64,000 nt of DNA from Oxalicibacterium flavum (GCF_014635065.1 NZ_BMCG01000006.1:124001-188000); one strand, 5' to 3'. Positions 18,703 to 28,833 are shown, numbered from the stretch's first letter. A program made the numbers and translations. Notes: generated by a model not told the origin, from the letters alone.

Positions 18703-19657
18703 ACTGGTTCGGCGTTTGTCGTGCGGTGCCTGTGTTGCCGACATGCCGTGAAACGGCGAACAGCTGAGGCTGCGCCGGATCGATCCGGATACGGGTCCAG
18801 GACGGATCGATGCGCAACGCACCGATGTTTTCCTTCCAGACGATATGCTGCCGGCCGGCATCACGGTCCGCATCGTTGTCGCCATGCACGATCAGGATGC
18901 GGCCCGGGTATTCCTTTGCCGCCTGCACGATCTGCTGGCGGATGCTGGCGAACCCCTCTCTTTTCTCGCTCGAGAAGAAGCCCGAAGTACGCGCGCGATG
19001 CGCCAGCGGATTGGCATCGGCGAACAGCACGATACCGGTCAGCCGATTGCTTTTTGCGGTGATGAACAGGCGCTTGAGCCAGTCGCTGTTGGCGACCTGA
19101 CGGTCCTCGTACTCGCTGTTGCGACCCGCGGCATTCAGATAGTTATTGTTATTGTTGGGCAGGTTGATGGTGGCAAACAGCACGTCGCCGATACGCCAGT
19201 GCATGTTTTCGGCATAGAGGCGGAAAGACGGAATGGCCGATTGTCGTACCAGTGGCAGCTTGCTGTCGCCGAACGAGAATTCGTCGGTGAAGAACATTTC
19301 GCGCACATGCGCAATGCGTTCGATCGCCGTCGAGCGCTTGCGCGCGTCGAGGCAGCGCACCCAGTCGCCGGCGGCAAGCGAAACGATCAAGCCATTCTTG
19401 GCGCTGTCGAACAGGGCGCGCCTTTCCCGATACAACTCGTCGCTGCACGGCTCGTCATCGGCCTTGATGCCGGTGGTGACGATGAAGGCCAGATTGTCGC
19501 GGTCGGTCTGGGCAATGGCCTCCTTCAGCGATGCGGCGGCTGTCGCGGCATTTTCAGGATGCGCGATCACGCCGAAGCTGAACGGTGTGCCTGCCGCTGC
19601 CAGCAGCGGGAGTGCCAGTGCCAGGCTGGCCAGCAGATGCCTTGACTGCATGCTCAT
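18701..19657 (-). CDS. Secreted protein of unknown function, translationally coupled to mutS
   Basis: The 318-residue product has a clear Sec signal peptide ([23 protein letters not shown]). The mature part has the feel of a metallophosphoesterase-like alpha/beta protein: FGVIAHPEN near the start, [12 protein letters not shown] and SDWLKRLF in the middle and [10 protein letters not shown] near the end. The canonical calcineurin-type motifs (GDxHG, GNHE) are absent, so no catalytic claim is made. Its ATG overlaps the mutS stop in an ATGA arrangement, which implies translation by re-initiation after mutS. The stop lies in a terminator. Confidence 0.7.
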   Translation of the reverse strand: MSMQSRHLLASLALALPLLAAAGTPFSFGVIAHPENAATAAASLKEAIAQTDRDNLAFIVTTGIKADDEPCSDELYRERRALFDSAKNGLIVSLAAGDWVRCLDARKRSTAIERIAHVREMFFTDEFSFGDSKLPLVRQSAIPSFRLYAENMHWRIGDVLFATINLPNNNNNYLNAAGRNSEYEDRQVANSDWLKRLFITAKSNRLTGIVLFADANPLAHRARTSGFFSSEKREGFASIRQQIVQAAKEYPGRILIVHGDNDADRDAGRQHIVWKENIGALRIDPSWTRIRIDPAQPQLFAVSRHVGNTGTARQTPNQ

Positions 19658-22341
19658 GAGGCAGATGATTCGCCAAGCTGTTTCAGGCGATACAGGGTGT
19701 CGAGCGCTTCACGCGGCGTCAGTGCATCGGGATCGATCCCGGCCAGCGCTTCTTCCACTGCCGATGGCGCCTGTGCAACCTCGTCCTCCTGTGCCATGCC
19801 CGGCACTTGCGCCGAGAACAGGTCGAACTGCGGCGTCGGCTGCATCGAGCCGGCCTCGAGCGAAGCGAGGTGCCGGCGCGCTGCGCGTATCACTGGCTGC
19901 GGCACGCCGGCCAGCTGCGCCACCTGCAGGCCGTAGCTCTGCGAGGCCGGGCCCGGCTGCACTGCGTGCAGGAAGACGATGCGGTCCTTGTGCTCGACTG
20001 CAGACAGGTGCACGTTGGCTGCGCTTGCATGCATCTCGGGCAACTGGGTGAGTTCGAAGTAGTGGGTGGCGAACAGCGTGAAACTTTGCGTGGTCTCGAT
20101 CAGGTGGCGCGCGATGGCCCAGGCCAGCGCGAGACCATCGAAGGTCGAGGTGCCGCGGCCGACTTCGTCCATCAGCACCAGCGAATGCGCGGTGGCGCCG
20201 TTCAGGATGGCGGCCGACTCGGTCATCTCGACCATGAAGGTCGAGCGGCCGCCGGCCAGATCGTCGGCGGCGCCGATGCGCGTGAAGATGCGGTCGATGG
20301 GGCCGATGGCCGCGCTGGCTGCCGGCACGAAGCTGCCGACGTAGGCGAGCAGGGTGATCAATGCGACCTGCCGCATGTAGGTCGATTTACCACCCATGTT
20401 GGGGCCGGTGATCAGCAGCAGCTTGCGTTCGTCGCTGAGCAGGCAGTCGTTGGCGATGAAACGTTCGATGTGGTTCTCGACCACCGGGTGCCGGCCCTGT
20501 TCGATGCGGATCATGGGTTCGGCCACCAGTTGCGGTGCGATCCAGTTGTGGCGCGCCGCATGGTCTGCCAGCGCGGTCAGCACATCGAGCTGCGCAATCG
20601 CGCAGGCGATGTCCTGCAGCGCCGGAATGTGAGTCAGCAACTGCTGCAGCAATTGTTCGTACAGGACTTTTTCGCGCGACAGCGCACGCTCCTGTGCCGA
20701 CAGCGCCTTGTCTTCGAAGGCCTTGAGTTCGGGCGTGATGTAACGCTCGGCATTCTTCAGTGTCTGGCGACGACGGTAGTCGTCCGGCACCTTGTCGGTC
20801 TGGCCGTGCGTGACCTCGATGTAGAAGCCGTGCACCTTGTTGTATTCGACGCGCAGGTTGGCGATGCCGGTGCGCGCGCGTTCGCGTGTTTCAAGGTCGA
20901 CCAGGAACTGGCCGGCGTTCTCGGACAGGGCGCGCAATTCGTCGAGCTCGGCATCGTAGCCGCGCGCGATGACGCCGCCGTCACGCACCATGGCCGCAGG
21001 TTCCATCGCGATGGCGCGCTCGATCAGGTCCAGGCATTCGCTCGGAGTGGCGAGGTCGTCGTGCAGTGCGCGCAACAGCGGAGAATCGGCATCCTTGTTG
21101 CACATCGAGAGGTAGGCGCGCAGCGATGGCAATTGCTGCAGGCCGCCACGCATGCCGGCCAGATCGCGCGGGCGCGCACTCAACAGGGCGATGCGGGTGG
21201 TGATGCGTTCGATGTCGGGCACCGAGGCCAGCGTGGAGAACAGCCCCGAGGTGGCGTCGGCACGCAGCAGGGCACCGATCGCCGCGTGGCGCGCGCGTGC
21301 AATCGCCTGATCGCGTTGCGCATGATGCAGCCAGTGACGCAGCAGGCGCGAACCCATCGAGGTGCGGCAATGATCGAGCAGGGCGAACAGGGTGGCGCCT
21401 TGCTGTTCCTGGCCACGGATGGATTCCGTCAGTTCCAGATTGCGCCGCGTGGCCGCGTCCAGCCCGATGTATTCGTTTTCGTTATCAACCTTGAGCGCGC
21501 GGACGTGCTGCAGGCCGCGTCCCTGAGTGGATTGCGCGTATCGCAGCAGGGCGCCGGCGGCGCCGAGCGCGGCGCTCATCGATTCTGCACCGAAGCCGGT
21601 CAGGGTCGCCACATTCAATTGGTCGAGCAGGGCGCGGCTGCCCTGTTCGATATCGAAATGCCAGTCCGGCACGGTGGTGTTGCGGGCAAATGCATAATCG
21701 CCCATGGGGGTATCGATGCTGCCGGGAATCAGGATTTCGGCGGGCGCGATACGCTCCAGTTCGTGGCGCAGGCGGGCATCCACATGCTGCGGTTCTGAAG
21801 TGAATTCCATCAGCTTCAATGCGCCGCTGGCCAGCGACAGCCAGGCGATGCCGACCGTCAGCCCACGGCGTTGCGTGGTGCAATAGAGCGCCAGCAAAGG
21901 CTGTTCCGACTTTTCTGGCAACAGGTCGGCATCGGTCAGCGTGCCGGGCGTGATGACGCGCAATACCTTGCGTTCGACCGGCCCCTTGCTGGTGGCAGGA
22001 TCGCCGATCTGTTCGCAGATGGCGATCGATTCGCCGAGCTTGACGAGCTTGGACAGATACTGCTCGACCGCGTGGAAAGGCACGCCGGCCATCTTGATCG
22101 GTTGCCCGTTCGAGCTGCCGCGCTGCGTGAGCGTGATGCCGAGCAGGCGCGCGGCTTTTTCGGCATCTTCGAAGAACAGTTCGTAGAAGTCGCCCATCCG
22201 ATAGAACACCAGCGTGGTCGGATAGTCCGCCTTGATGCGCAGATACTGCTGCATCATCGGCGTATGCGCGCTTTTGGCATCGCCCGCCGTGCCTTGCGTG
22301 GTGATGGGTTTTTCTGCTGGCTGAGAATTCTTCAGAGGCAT
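19654..22341 (-). CDS. mutS: DNA mismatch repair protein MutS
   Basis: MutS recognises mispairs and small loops and starts methyl-independent or MutL-dependent repair. The 895-residue product has the mismatch-reading Phe-x-Glu motif in [10 protein letters not shown], connector and lever domains, the Walker [10 protein letters not shown] (about residues 646-654), the [12 protein letters not shown] signature and FATHYFELT near the end. I chose the ATG at 22341 ([11 protein letters not shown]); an in-frame ATG at 22401 would add 20 unconserved residues. Length is slightly above E. coli MutS (853). Confidence 0.97.
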   Translation of the reverse strand: MPLKNSQPAEKPITTQGTAGDAKSAHTPMMQQYLRIKADYPTTLVFYRMGDFYELFFEDAEKAARLLGITLTQRGSSNGQPIKMAGVPFHAVEQYLSKLVKLGESIAICEQIGDPATSKGPVERKVLRVITPGTLTDADLLPEKSEQPLLALYCTTQRRGLTVGIAWLSLASGALKLMEFTSEPQHVDARLRHELERIAPAEILIPGSIDTPMGDYAFARNTTVPDWHFDIEQGSRALLDQLNVATLTGFGAESMSAALGAAGALLRYAQSTQGRGLQHVRALKVDNENEYIGLDAATRRNLELTESIRGQEQQGATLFALLDHCRTSMGSRLLRHWLHHAQRDQAIARARHAAIGALLRADATSGLFSTLASVPDIERITTRIALLSARPRDLAGMRGGLQQLPSLRAYLSMCNKDADSPLLRALHDDLATPSECLDLIERAIAMEPAAMVRDGGVIARGYDAELDELRALSENAGQFLVDLETRERARTGIANLRVEYNKVHGFYIEVTHGQTDKVPDDYRRRQTLKNAERYITPELKAFEDKALSAQERALSREKVLYEQLLQQLLTHIPALQDIACAIAQLDVLTALADHAARHNWIAPQLVAEPMIRIEQGRHPVVENHIERFIANDCLLSDERKLLLITGPNMGGKSTYMRQVALITLLAYVGSFVPAASAAIGPIDRIFTRIGAADDLAGGRSTFMVEMTESAAILNGATAHSLVLMDEVGRGTSTFDGLALAWAIARHLIETTQSFTLFATHYFELTQLPEMHASAANVHLSAVEHKDRIVFLHAVQPGPASQSYGLQVAQLAGVPQPVIRAARRHLASLEAGSMQPTPQFDLFSAQVPGMAQEDEVAQAPSAVEEALAGIDPDALTPREALDTLYRLKQLGESSAS

Positions 22342-22436
22342 ATCGTCGATCTGTTTATACGGTTTCGCCCTGGGCGGACAGGATGCGGCTCTCATGGACA
22401 AGGCGGCGCTGTCGCTGCAGGCGGTGAATCGACATT

Positions 22437-22465
22437 ATTGTATACAGGCGTACCGCCGCATACAA
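22437..22465 (-). promoter_or_regulatory. Candidate promoter of mutS
   Basis: On the minus strand TTGTAT (22465-22460, three of six) is followed after 17 bp by TACAAT (22442-22437). The expected start site near 22430 gives a leader of about 90 nt to the chosen mutS ATG. The rest of the 262-bp spacer between mutS and the VOC gene shows only a weak TTGACT (22488-22493) on the other strand. Confidence 0.4.
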
Positions 22466-22603
22466 AGGCCTGCTTCACTGAAGGTCATTGACTTGAAGTC
22501 GGGGGAAATCTAAGCTGTCCACGTATCCGGCCCGTCGCATGATGGGCGGCATACCGAATGCGGCCATTGCGATATCCAACAGCCTGCGGAAGGATGCACC
22601 ATC

Positions 22604-22939
22604 ATGTCCATTACGCTTCTCTTGCGTTGCCACGACATGGAGAAGACTGCGGATTTCTATCGCAGCATTCTCGGCTTCCGTGTCACCATCTCTTCCGGCA
22701 TTCTCACCGTGGAAAAAAACGGCGGCAAGATCGTCTTCACCGATCGCGATCTGTGGAATGTGCCGCTCACCTGTTCAGGCACGGTTTATTTCACCGTGCC
22801 CGACATCGAAGCCTATTACTCGACTGTCGAGGACAAGAACATCGTGGCGTGGCCGATTCAGGAAATGCCTTACGGTGCGATCGAGTTCGGCATCGTTGAT
22901 TGCAACGGCTATTACCTCGCGTTCCAGCAGCGGATGTAG
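22604..22939 (+). CDS. VOC (glyoxalase/bleomycin-resistance fold) family protein
   Basis: This 111-residue protein is one vicinal-oxygen-chelate module pair: a beta-alpha-beta unit with CHDMEKTADFYRSILGF, then a second with FTVPDIEAYYSTV, ending in DCNGYYLAFQQ. The usual C-terminal glutamate ligand of metal-dependent glyoxalases (in GNxxEL) is replaced, so it may be a binding protein rather than an enzyme. It stands alone, divergent from mutS and convergent with rhlE. No substrate can be assigned. Confidence 0.8.
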   Translation: MSITLLLRCHDMEKTADFYRSILGFRVTISSGILTVEKNGGKIVFTDRDLWNVPLTCSGTVYFTVPDIEAYYSTVEDKNIVAWPIQEMPYGAIEFGIVDCNGYYLAFQQRM

Positions 22940-23008
22940 CGTCCGCACCATCTTCCCGTGAAGGAACCGCCTCCATGCGCATTGCATGCGTGGGAGGCGG
23001 GTTATTCG

Positions 23009-24355
23009 TCAGCGACCGCGGCCGCCCGAACGATGCTGTGCGGCTGAACGTCCGCCAGCTGCGGTGCCGGCAGGCGGTTTGCCTGGCATGCCGCGGCCGG
23101 TCTGGCCGCCGCCGGGCTTGCCGCCAGGACGGGCATTGCCTTGTTGTGGGCGTCGTCCGCCGCCATGTCCCTGGCTGCGCAGCTGGATGGGTTGCGGCTT
23201 CGCGTTCGGATCGGGTTCGAAGCCCGGTACCACTTCCGACGGCAGCTTGCGCTTGATGAGCTTTTCGATGTCCCTGAGCATGACGTGCTCATCGACGCAG
23301 ACCAGCGATACGGCCTCGCCGGTGGCGCCGGCGCGGCCGGTGCGGCCGATGCGGTGCACGTAATCCTCGGGCACGTTCGGCAGGTCGTAGTTGACCACGT
23401 GCGGCAGCTGGTCGATGTCGATGCCGCGTGCTGCGATATCGGTGGCGACTAGCACCTGGAGCTTGCCTTCCTTGAATTCGGAGAGTGCCTTGGTGCGTGC
23501 GGTCTGGCTCTTGTTGCCATGGATCGCCATGCCGCTGATGCCGTCCTTGCCGAGCTGTTCGACCAGACGGTTGGCGCCATGCTTGGTGCGCGTGAAGACC
23601 AGCACCTGCGACCAGTCGTTGCTCTTGATCAGGTGCGCCAGCAACGGATGCTTGCGGTCGCGATCGACCGGGTGGATCTTCTGTTCGATGACTTCGACCG
23701 TCGAGTTGCGGCGTGCGACCTCGATGGTGGCCGGCGAATCGAGCAGGCCGTCGGCCAGTGCCTTGATCTCGTCGGAGAAGGTGGCCGAGAACAGCAGGTT
23801 CTGGCGCTTGGGCGGCAGCGCGGCGAGCACCTTGCGGATGTCGCGGATGAAGCCCATGTCGAGCATGCGATCAGCCTCGTCGAGCACCAGGATTTCGATA
23901 TTGTCGAGATTGACGGTGCCTTGCTGCATGTGGTCGAGCAGGCGGCCCGGCGTGGCGACCAGGATATCGACACCGTGCTGCAGCAGCTTGATCTGCGGAT
24001 TGATGCCGACGCCGCCGAAGATCACGGCGGAATTCAGCTTCAGGTACTTGCCATAGATACGCACGCTTTCCTCGACTTGCGCCGCGAGTTCGCGCGTCGG
24101 CGTCAGCACCAGTGCACGAATCGCGCGTGCTGAAGTGTTGTTGGCATGTTGCTTGCCGCTGGTTGAGAGGCGATGCAGCATCGGCAGCGTGAAGCCGGCA
24201 GTCTTGCCGGTGCCGGTCTGGGCGCCGGCCAGCAGGTCGCCGCCGTTGAGGACGGCCGGAATGGCCTGGGTTTGAATTGGAGTGGGTTGGGTATAGCCCT
24301 GTTCGGTTACGGCACGAACGATACCTTCGGCGAGGCCGAGGTCGGAAAATGACAT
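23009..24355 (-). CDS. rhlE: DEAD-box RNA helicase, RhlE type
   Basis: The 448-residue protein has the full DEAD-box set: Q-motif PTPIQTQ (about 24-30), AQTGTGKT (45-52), [17 protein letters not shown] (159-162), SAT (187-189) and HRIGRTGR. The C-terminal tail after about residue 390 is Gly/Arg/Pro-rich and basic, suited to RNA contact. RhlE helicases act on ribosome assembly and mRNA decay. The 222-bp upstream spacer holds a TATACT -10-like box at 24483-24478 (minus), suggesting a 5' leader of over 100 nt. Confidence 0.93.
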   Translation of the reverse strand: MSFSDLGLAEGIVRAVTEQGYTQPTPIQTQAIPAVLNGGDLLAGAQTGTGKTAGFTLPMLHRLSTSGKQHANNTSARAIRALVLTPTRELAAQVEESVRIYGKYLKLNSAVIFGGVGINPQIKLLQHGVDILVATPGRLLDHMQQGTVNLDNIEILVLDEADRMLDMGFIRDIRKVLAALPPKRQNLLFSATFSDEIKALADGLLDSPATIEVARRNSTVEVIEQKIHPVDRDRKHPLLAHLIKSNDWSQVLVFTRTKHGANRLVEQLGKDGISGMAIHGNKSQTARTKALSEFKEGKLQVLVATDIAARGIDIDQLPHVVNYDLPNVPEDYVHRIGRTGRAGATGEAVSLVCVDEHVMLRDIEKLIKRKLPSEVVPGFEPDPNAKPQPIQLRSQGHGGGRRPQQGNARPGGKPGGGQTGRGMPGKPPAGTAAGGRSAAQHRSGGRGR

Positions 24356-24577
24356 GAAAACTCAGTATGGAAAGATCGGCCTGTCGCCGCTGGGGCGCCA
24401 GTCTCAGGCAAACGGATTGGAGACGAAAGTCATGATGGACAGCGGCAGGCTGACTGGCGAATCTGCCGCGTGCGTGCAGTATAGCAGCAGGGCGCAATGC
24501 CTGCTGCGCTGCGATCGGAAAGGACGTGCTGCGAGAGGAATGGCCCGGCGCGATGCGACGCCCGGGCCTTGCGAGAA
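24356..24577 (-). promoter_or_regulatory. Spacer between suhB and rhlE with candidate rhlE -10 box
   Basis: On the minus strand, TATACT at 24483-24478 is the best -10-like box and would give an rhlE leader of about 115 nt. An inverted repeat GGCCCGG/CCGGGCC (24542-24548 and 24562-24568) lies just after suhB but lacks a T-tract. Nothing else is recognised. Confidence 0.3.
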
Positions 24578-25372
24578 TTACTTTGCGAAGCCGCCGAGCA
24601 GCGCGACGAGTTGCGCGAACACCTTGGGATTGCCGGCCAGGACATCGCCCTTGTACAGATAGTCGGAGTCGCCGGCAAAGGTGCCGACGATGCCGCCGGC
24701 TTCGGTGATCAGCAGCGAGCCGGCTGCCACGTCCCACGGCTGCAGGCCTTTCTCGAAGAAACCGTCGAGACGGCCGGCGGCGACGTAGGCCAGGTCGAGC
24801 GCGGCCGAGCCGGGGCGGCGCAGGCCGGCGCAGCTTTGCGTCATGATCTTGAACATCTTCAGGTATTCGTCGATGTTGTCGCCGGTGCGGAATGGGAAGC
24901 CGGTGCCGATCAGCGCATCGGCCATCTTGTCGCGGCGCGTGACGCGGATGCGCTTCTCGTTGAGGAAGGCACCGGCGCCCTTGGTGGCGGTGAACAGGTC
25001 GTTGCGGTTGGGGTCATAGACCACGGCCTGCGTGATCTGGCCGCGATGCTGGAGTGCGATCGAGACCGCGTACTGCGGAAAGCCGTGGATGAAGTTGGTG
25101 GTGCCGTCGAGCGGATCGATGATCCAGACGTATTCCTTCTCGTCGTGCAGATTGGTGGAAGGACCCGATTCCTCGGCCAGCACGGCGTGATCAGGATAGG
25201 CATTGAGAAGAACCTCGATGATCGCCTGCTCGGCGGCCTGATCGACCTCGGTCACGAAGTCGTTCGGCGATTTTTCCGTGACCTTGATGCGATCGAGGTC
25301 GAAGGAGGCGCGGTTGATGACGGCAGCGCCGCGGCGGGCAGCCTTGACCGCCGTGTTGAGCATGGGATGCAT
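24578..25372 (-). CDS. suhB: Inositol-1-monophosphatase family protein SuhB
   Basis: The 264-residue protein has the Mg-dependent phosphatase motifs AEESG (66-70), DPLDGTTNF (86-94) and, near the end, WDVAAGSLL. In proteobacteria SuhB hydrolyses inositol monophosphate in vitro and also works as a factor in rRNA transcription antitermination. The ATG at 25372 gives [13 protein letters not shown], the conserved start, while an upstream extension is unlike the family. It is divergent from trmJ, with 128 bp between start codons, the usual neighbourhood in Burkholderiales. Confidence 0.93.
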   Translation of the reverse strand: MHPMLNTAVKAARRGAAVINRASFDLDRIKVTEKSPNDFVTEVDQAAEQAIIEVLLNAYPDHAVLAEESGPSTNLHDEKEYVWIIDPLDGTTNFIHGFPQYAVSIALQHRGQITQAVVYDPNRNDLFTATKGAGAFLNEKRIRVTRRDKMADALIGTGFPFRTGDNIDEYLKMFKIMTQSCAGLRRPGSAALDLAYVAAGRLDGFFEKGLQPWDVAAGSLLITEAGGIVGTFAGDSDYLYKGDVLAGNPKVFAQLVALLGGFAK

Positions 25373-25500
25373 AGGGATTCCGTTAAAATGGCGGCGCCGT
25401 GCGCAAGCGCGAAAGACACTGCCTGATTTGACCTTAATGAGCGATGCGGCAACAACTGGCGAGCTTCCGCCCGTTTTGCCGCGCAATGCCGCTATTTTAA

Positions 25501-26280
25501 ATGAACCTGCCGCAAACCGACACGCCTCTTTTCGACCGCCTGCGTTTCGTGCTGGTGGAAACCAGCCGACCCGGCAACATCGGCGCCACGGCGCGTGCCA
25601 TGAAGAACATGGGCTTCTCGCAGCTGGTGCTGGTCAATCCGCGTTTCGACGATGCATTGGCGCGCGAGGAAGCCGTGGCCTTCGCCAGCGGTGCGCAGGA
25701 CATCCTGTCCGCCGCGCGCGTCGTGGGTTCGCTGGAGGAGGCGCTGGCCGGCTGCAATTTCGCGGCGGCAGTCAGTGCGCGCCTGCGCGAGTTCTCGCCA
25801 CCGGTGCTGACGCCGCGCCGTTTCGCCGCGCGCCTGCACGAGCAGGCCGATCTGCGTGCGGCCGTGGTGTTCGGCAACGAGCGCTTCGGCCTGCCCAACG
25901 AGGCGGTGCAGCGTTGCAATGTGCTGATCAACATCCCGGCCAATCCCGACTATTCGTCGCTGAACCTGGCGCAGGCGGTGCAGGTGATTTCCTATGAGGC
26001 GCGCATGGCGTGCGCGGCGGAAGAGCCGGGCGCGGCGGAATCCGGTATCGGTTTTCAGGGAGAAGTGGCGAGCCGTGCGCAGGTGGAAGGCATGTACGCG
26101 CATCTGGAGCAGGCGCTGATCGCGATCGACTTTCTCGATCCGGACAACCCGAAGAAGCTGATGCCGCGCCTCAAGCGCCTGTTTGCGCGTACCGAACTGG
26201 AAACCGAAGAGGTGAACATCCTGCGCGGCATCGCCAGCCAGATCCTGACCGCGCGCAAGCGCATCAGGACGAAGGAATGA
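25501..26280 (+). CDS. trmJ: tRNA (cytidine/uridine-32-2'-O)-methyltransferase TrmJ
   Basis: TrmJ is a SPOUT-class methyltransferase that methylates the ribose of nucleotide 32 in the anticodon loop. The 259-residue product has the SPOUT motifs [27 protein letters not shown] and [12 protein letters not shown], which form the trefoil knot and SAM site. The C-terminal 80 residues (QAEIxLxx-type helices) match the TrmJ extension. It is divergent from suhB and convergent with lexA, with 37 bp between the stops of trmJ and lexA. Confidence 0.92.
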   Translation: MNLPQTDTPLFDRLRFVLVETSRPGNIGATARAMKNMGFSQLVLVNPRFDDALAREEAVAFASGAQDILSAARVVGSLEEALAGCNFAAAVSARLREFSPPVLTPRRFAARLHEQADLRAAVVFGNERFGLPNEAVQRCNVLINIPANPDYSSLNLAQAVQVISYEARMACAAEEPGAAESGIGFQGEVASRAQVEGMYAHLEQALIAIDFLDPDNPKKLMPRLKRLFARTELETEEVNILRGIASQILTARKRIRTKE

Positions 26281-26317
26281 ACAGGTAGCCGGGCAGGGTA
26301 GGTGAGGCGGGGCAGCC

Positions 26318-26974
26318 TCAGTTCCAGCTGCGCATCAGGCCGACGGCCAGGCCCTCGAGCGTGAATTCGTCGCGCGAGAGATCGACGCGGATCGGTTCGA
26401 AGTCGGGATTCTCCGGCAGCAGTTCGACCAGCGCACCGGACTTCTGGTAGCGCTTGACGGTCACGTCGTCGCCGAGGCGCGCCACCACGATCTGGCCGTT
26501 GCGCGCGCTGTCGGTCTTCTTCACCGCCAGCAGGTCGCCGTCGAGGATGCCGGCGTCGCGCATCGACATGCCGCGCACCTTGAGCAGGAAATCCGGTTTG
26601 GCCGAGAACAGCGAACGATCGACGTCGTAGGTTGCCTCGATGTGTTCCTGCGCCAGGATCGGCGAGCCGGCGGCCACGCGGCCGACCAGCGGCAGGCTCA
26701 GCTGCATGAGGGCAGGATGCGGCAGCGCCATTTGTGTCGTATTGCCGCGCTCGCTGCTGCCGTGGTCCTTGAGGCGGATGCCGCGCGAGGTGCCGGGCGA
26801 AATTTCGATGGCACCCTTGCGCGCCAGTGCCTGCAGGTGTTCCTCGGCGGCGTTGGCGGAGCGGAAGCCCAGTTCGGCGGCGATCTCGGCGCGTGTGGGC
26901 GGGAAGCCCGTGTTGTCGATCGCGTCGCGGATCAGATTCAGGATTTGTTCCTGGCGTGCTGTCAGTTTGATCAT
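26318..26974 (-). CDS. lexA: LexA repressor of the SOS response
   Basis: LexA represses DNA-damage genes and cleaves itself when stimulated by RecA on single-stranded DNA. The 218-residue protein has an N-terminal winged helix-turn-helix (about 24-60, [16 protein letters not shown]), the Ala102-Gly103 cleavage bond in RVAAGSP, the catalytic Ser137 in GMSM and Lys174 in TVKRY. A perfect SOS box lies 51 bp upstream of the ATG, so the gene represses itself. Confidence 0.98.
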   Translation of the reverse strand: MIKLTARQEQILNLIRDAIDNTGFPPTRAEIAAELGFRSANAAEEHLQALARKGAIEISPGTSRGIRLKDHGSSERGNTTQMALPHPALMQLSLPLVGRVAAGSPILAQEHIEATYDVDRSLFSAKPDFLLKVRGMSMRDAGILDGDLLAVKKTDSARNGQIVVARLGDDVTVKRYQKSGALVELLPENPDFEPIRVDLSRDEFTLEGLAVGLMRSWN

Positions 26975-27024
26975 TGCCGAACCCGGTATGTCGCCACGCG
27001 AGCGCGGCTGTGGATATGAACAGT

Positions 27025-27040
27025 CTGTATTTTTATACAG
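27025..27040 (-). promoter_or_regulatory. LexA (SOS) box controlling lexA
   Basis: The 16-mer is CTGT, eight A/T bases, then ACAG, a full match to the CTGT-N8-ACAG consensus of beta- and gammaproteobacterial LexA. On the minus strand it contains TATAAA, a -10-like sequence, so bound LexA would block RNA polymerase directly. Confidence 0.9.
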
Positions 27041-27162
27041 TGCATGATGGAAAGCAAGTGGATTGACAACATGACGCGCAGAAATATCCCGGTGTGGCGT
27101 GCAATTCCGCTACAAAATGGGCCGAAAGGCTGCGAAATCGCCGTGCAGATCGGCTGCGGCAA

Positions 27163-27191
27163 TTGAGTTTGGCGCGTTTTGCGCGTATGAT
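27163..27191 (+). promoter_or_regulatory. Candidate sigma-70 promoter of the rpsF operon
   Basis: TTGAGT (27163-27168) and TATGAT (27186-27191) are exactly 17 bp apart. The start site near 27198 gives a leader of about 67 nt before rpsF, which contains the hairpin described at 27208-27234. Confidence 0.6.
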
Positions 27192-27207
27192 TGCGGGTTT
27201 TCCTCTT

Positions 27208-27234
27208 CCCACACTCGTCCGACGCCGGGGTGGG
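27208..27234 (+). promoter_or_regulatory. Candidate S6:S18-binding leader hairpin upstream of rpsF
   Basis: CCCAC (27208-27212) pairs with GTGGG (27230-27234), enclosing CGT-CCG-ACG (27216-27224) and a CCGGG run on the 3' side. A stem with a bulged CCG in the rpsF leader is the known binding site through which S6 and S18 repress their own operon in many bacteria. The pairing is short and read by eye. Confidence 0.45.
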
Positions 27235-27264
27235 CGATCTTCAAATAGTCCATAAGGAGCTTAC

Positions 27265-27630
27265 ATGCGTCATTACGAAATCGTATTCATCGTCCATCCG
27301 GATCAAAGCGAGCAAGTGCCCGCCATGATCGAACGCTACAAGGGCATCGTCACCGCACGTGGCGGCGTCGTTCACCGCGTCGAAGACTGGGGCCGTCGTC
27401 AACTGGCCTACATGATCCAGAAACTGGCAAAAGCACACTACGTCTGCCTGAACATCGAATGTGACAGCGAAACGCTGGCCGAAATCGAAACCGGCTTCAA
27501 ATTCAACGATGCAGTCCTGCGTCATCTGACCGTCAAGATGAAGAAGGCCGAGACCGCACCGTCGCCGATGATGAAGGCCGTGCAGAAGGAAGATGCAGCC
27601 AAGAACCGTACCGAGGCGCCTGCTGCCTGA
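27265..27630 (+). CDS. rpsF: 30S ribosomal protein bS6
   Basis: bS6 binds the central domain of 16S rRNA as a dimer with bS18. The 121-residue protein starts [18 protein letters not shown], has the conserved [13 protein letters not shown] segment and ends in an Ala/Thr/Lys-rich tail. A strong ribosome-binding site (AAGGAG) precedes the ATG. It is the first gene of the rpsF-priB-rpsR-rplI operon, with the typical bacterial order. Confidence 0.99.
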   Translation: MRHYEIVFIVHPDQSEQVPAMIERYKGIVTARGGVVHRVEDWGRRQLAYMIQKLAKAHYVCLNIECDSETLAEIETGFKFNDAVLRHLTVKMKKAETAPSPMMKAVQKEDAAKNRTEAPAA

Positions 27631-27651
27631 TAGGGCATTGACGTACCGGGA

Positions 27652-27975
27652 GTGAATCAGCTTCAGATCGTTGCCACCATCGCCGAGCGTGAAATTCTGC
27701 GCTATTCACCGGCAGGCATTCCGATTGTGTCCGCAGTATTGGTGCACAGTTCGCAGCAGATGGAGGCAGGCGTCGCGCGATTGACCGAGTTCGAGATTGC
27801 CGCGATGGCGGCGGGCGAGATTTCAGGTCGATTCGATCGCGCCGAACTGGGCGGAACGTACCGATTCACGGGTTTCCTGGCACGCAAGAGCCGCAACAGC
27901 AAAAGTCTCGTATTTCATCTTACAGATTTCGAAGAACCACATTCAGATACAGGAGCCAAAAATGGCATTCGGTAA
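27652..27975 (+). CDS. priB: Primosomal replication protein N (PriB)
   Basis: PriB is a small single-stranded-DNA-binding protein of the OB fold that helps PriA restart stalled replication forks. The 107-residue product starts at a GTG (27652) and shows the OB-fold features [11 protein letters not shown] and [19 protein letters not shown]. Its C-terminus overlaps the rpsR start by 14 bp in a different frame, which suggests coupled translation. Position between rpsF and rpsR is the conserved location of priB in beta- and gammaproteobacteria. Confidence 0.93.
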   Translation: MNQLQIVATIAEREILRYSPAGIPIVSAVLVHSSQQMEAGVARLTEFEIAAMAAGEISGRFDRAELGGTYRFTGFLARKSRNSKSLVFHLTDFEEPHSDTGAKNGIR

Positions 27976-28246
27976 AAAATTCGACAAAAACAAGCTCAAA
28001 GAAAAACGCAAGCAACAAAACCCGCTGTTCAAGCGCAAGAAGTTCTGCCGCTTCACCGCAGCACACGTTGAACAGGTTGATTACAAAGACATCGACACCC
28101 TGAAGGATTTCGTCCAGGAAAACGGCAAGATCATGCCGGCACGCCTGACCGGTACCAAGGCGATCTACCAGCGCCAGGTCGACACCGCGATCAAGCGCGC
28201 ACGTTTCCTCGCGCTGCTGCCGTACACCGATCTGCACAACGCCTGA
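27962..28246 (+). CDS. rpsR: 30S ribosomal protein bS18
   Basis: bS18 is the partner of bS6 on the small subunit. The 94-residue product starts [11 protein letters not shown], has the core [20 protein letters not shown] and the rRNA-contacting [13 protein letters not shown] near the end. The start at 27962 was chosen because it gives the normal length and is preceded by AGGAG (27950-27954); longer in-frame extensions run back through priB. It overlaps the end of priB. Confidence 0.98.
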   Translation: MAFGKKFDKNKLKEKRKQQNPLFKRKKFCRFTAAHVEQVDYKDIDTLKDFVQENGKIMPARLTGTKAIYQRQVDTAIKRARFLALLPYTDLHNA

Positions 28247-28271
28247 TCAACGACTGAAATAGGAGAAAAAC

Positions 28272-28724
28272 ATGCAAGTCATTCTGTTGGAAAAAGTCGT
28301 TAATCTCGGCAACCTCGGTGATGTCGTCAAGGTCAAGGACGGCTACGCCCGCAATTTCCTGATCCCGCAACGCAAGGCGCGTCGTGCAACGACGGCTGCT
28401 GTTGCCGAATTCGAAGTCAAGCGCGCCGAACTGGAAAAGATCGCCGCCGAAAAACTGGCAGCGGCAACCGCCCAGGGCGAAAAACTGGCTGGCCAAAGCC
28501 TGCAGATCTCGCAGAAAGCCGGTGTTGATGGCCGTCTGTTCGGCTCGGTCACCAACGGCGACATCGCCCAGGTGCTGGCCAAGCAGGGCTTCGATGTCGA
28601 GAAGTCGCAAATCCGCCTGCCGAACGGTCCGCTCAAGACCACCGGCGACCATACGGTTTCCGTGGCACTGCACACCGACGTCGTGATCGATGTGACGATC
28701 GCCGTGATCGGCGAACAGGCCTGA
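28272..28724 (+). CDS. rplI: 50S ribosomal protein bL9
   Basis: bL9 is an elongated large-subunit protein that links two domains by a long helix. The 150-residue protein starts [30 protein letters not shown], the classic bL9 N-terminal domain. A Lys/Ala/Glu-rich linker helix follows at about residues 40-75, then the C-terminal domain ending [15 protein letters not shown]. It follows rpsR by 25 bp with AGGAG before its ATG. A strong terminator ends the operon. Confidence 0.99.
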   Translation: MQVILLEKVVNLGNLGDVVKVKDGYARNFLIPQRKARRATTAAVAEFEVKRAELEKIAAEKLAAATAQGEKLAGQSLQISQKAGVDGRLFGSVTNGDIAQVLAKQGFDVEKSQIRLPNGPLKTTGDHTVSVALHTDVVIDVTIAVIGEQA

Positions 28725-28757
28725 TCGGGAAGCATATTTCAGGCACTTTGTCTGTTG

Positions 28758-28786
28758 AAAAAGCCGGGATTTTTCCCGGCTTTTTT
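28758..28786. terminator. Terminator of the rpsF operon
   Basis: The 11-bp stem AAAAAGCCGGG with CCCGGCTTTTT has a 6-nt loop and continues in a T-run. It separates rplI from dnaB. Confidence 0.93.
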
Positions 28787-28820
28787 GTTGGCTTCCCACG
28801 ATAGCATCTCCGTCTGGCAG

Positions 28821-28826
28821 TATAAT
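28821..28826 (+). promoter_or_regulatory. -10 box of dnaB directly before the start codon
   Basis: A perfect TATAAT is followed by GCGCGCC and then the ATG at 28834, with no Shine-Dalgarno sequence. The expected start site is the first base of the start codon or next to it, suggesting a leaderless dnaB message. Confidence 0.5.
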
Positions 28827-28833
28827 GCGCGCC

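Noticed and set aside
19807-21798. 663-codon plus-strand open frame inside mutS
   Set aside because: Opposite strand of a certain gene, no domain, typical GC-rich shadow.
22431-22447. Possible second SOS box near mutS (CTGTATACAATAATGT on the minus strand)
   Set aside because: The left half-site fits but the right half is ATGT rather than ACAG, so it fails the CTGT-N8-ACAG rule. It is better read as the mutS -10 region.
25493-25503. trmJ as another leaderless candidate (TATTTT before the ATG)
   Set aside because: The box ends only 2 nt before the ATG, too close for transcription to start at the codon.
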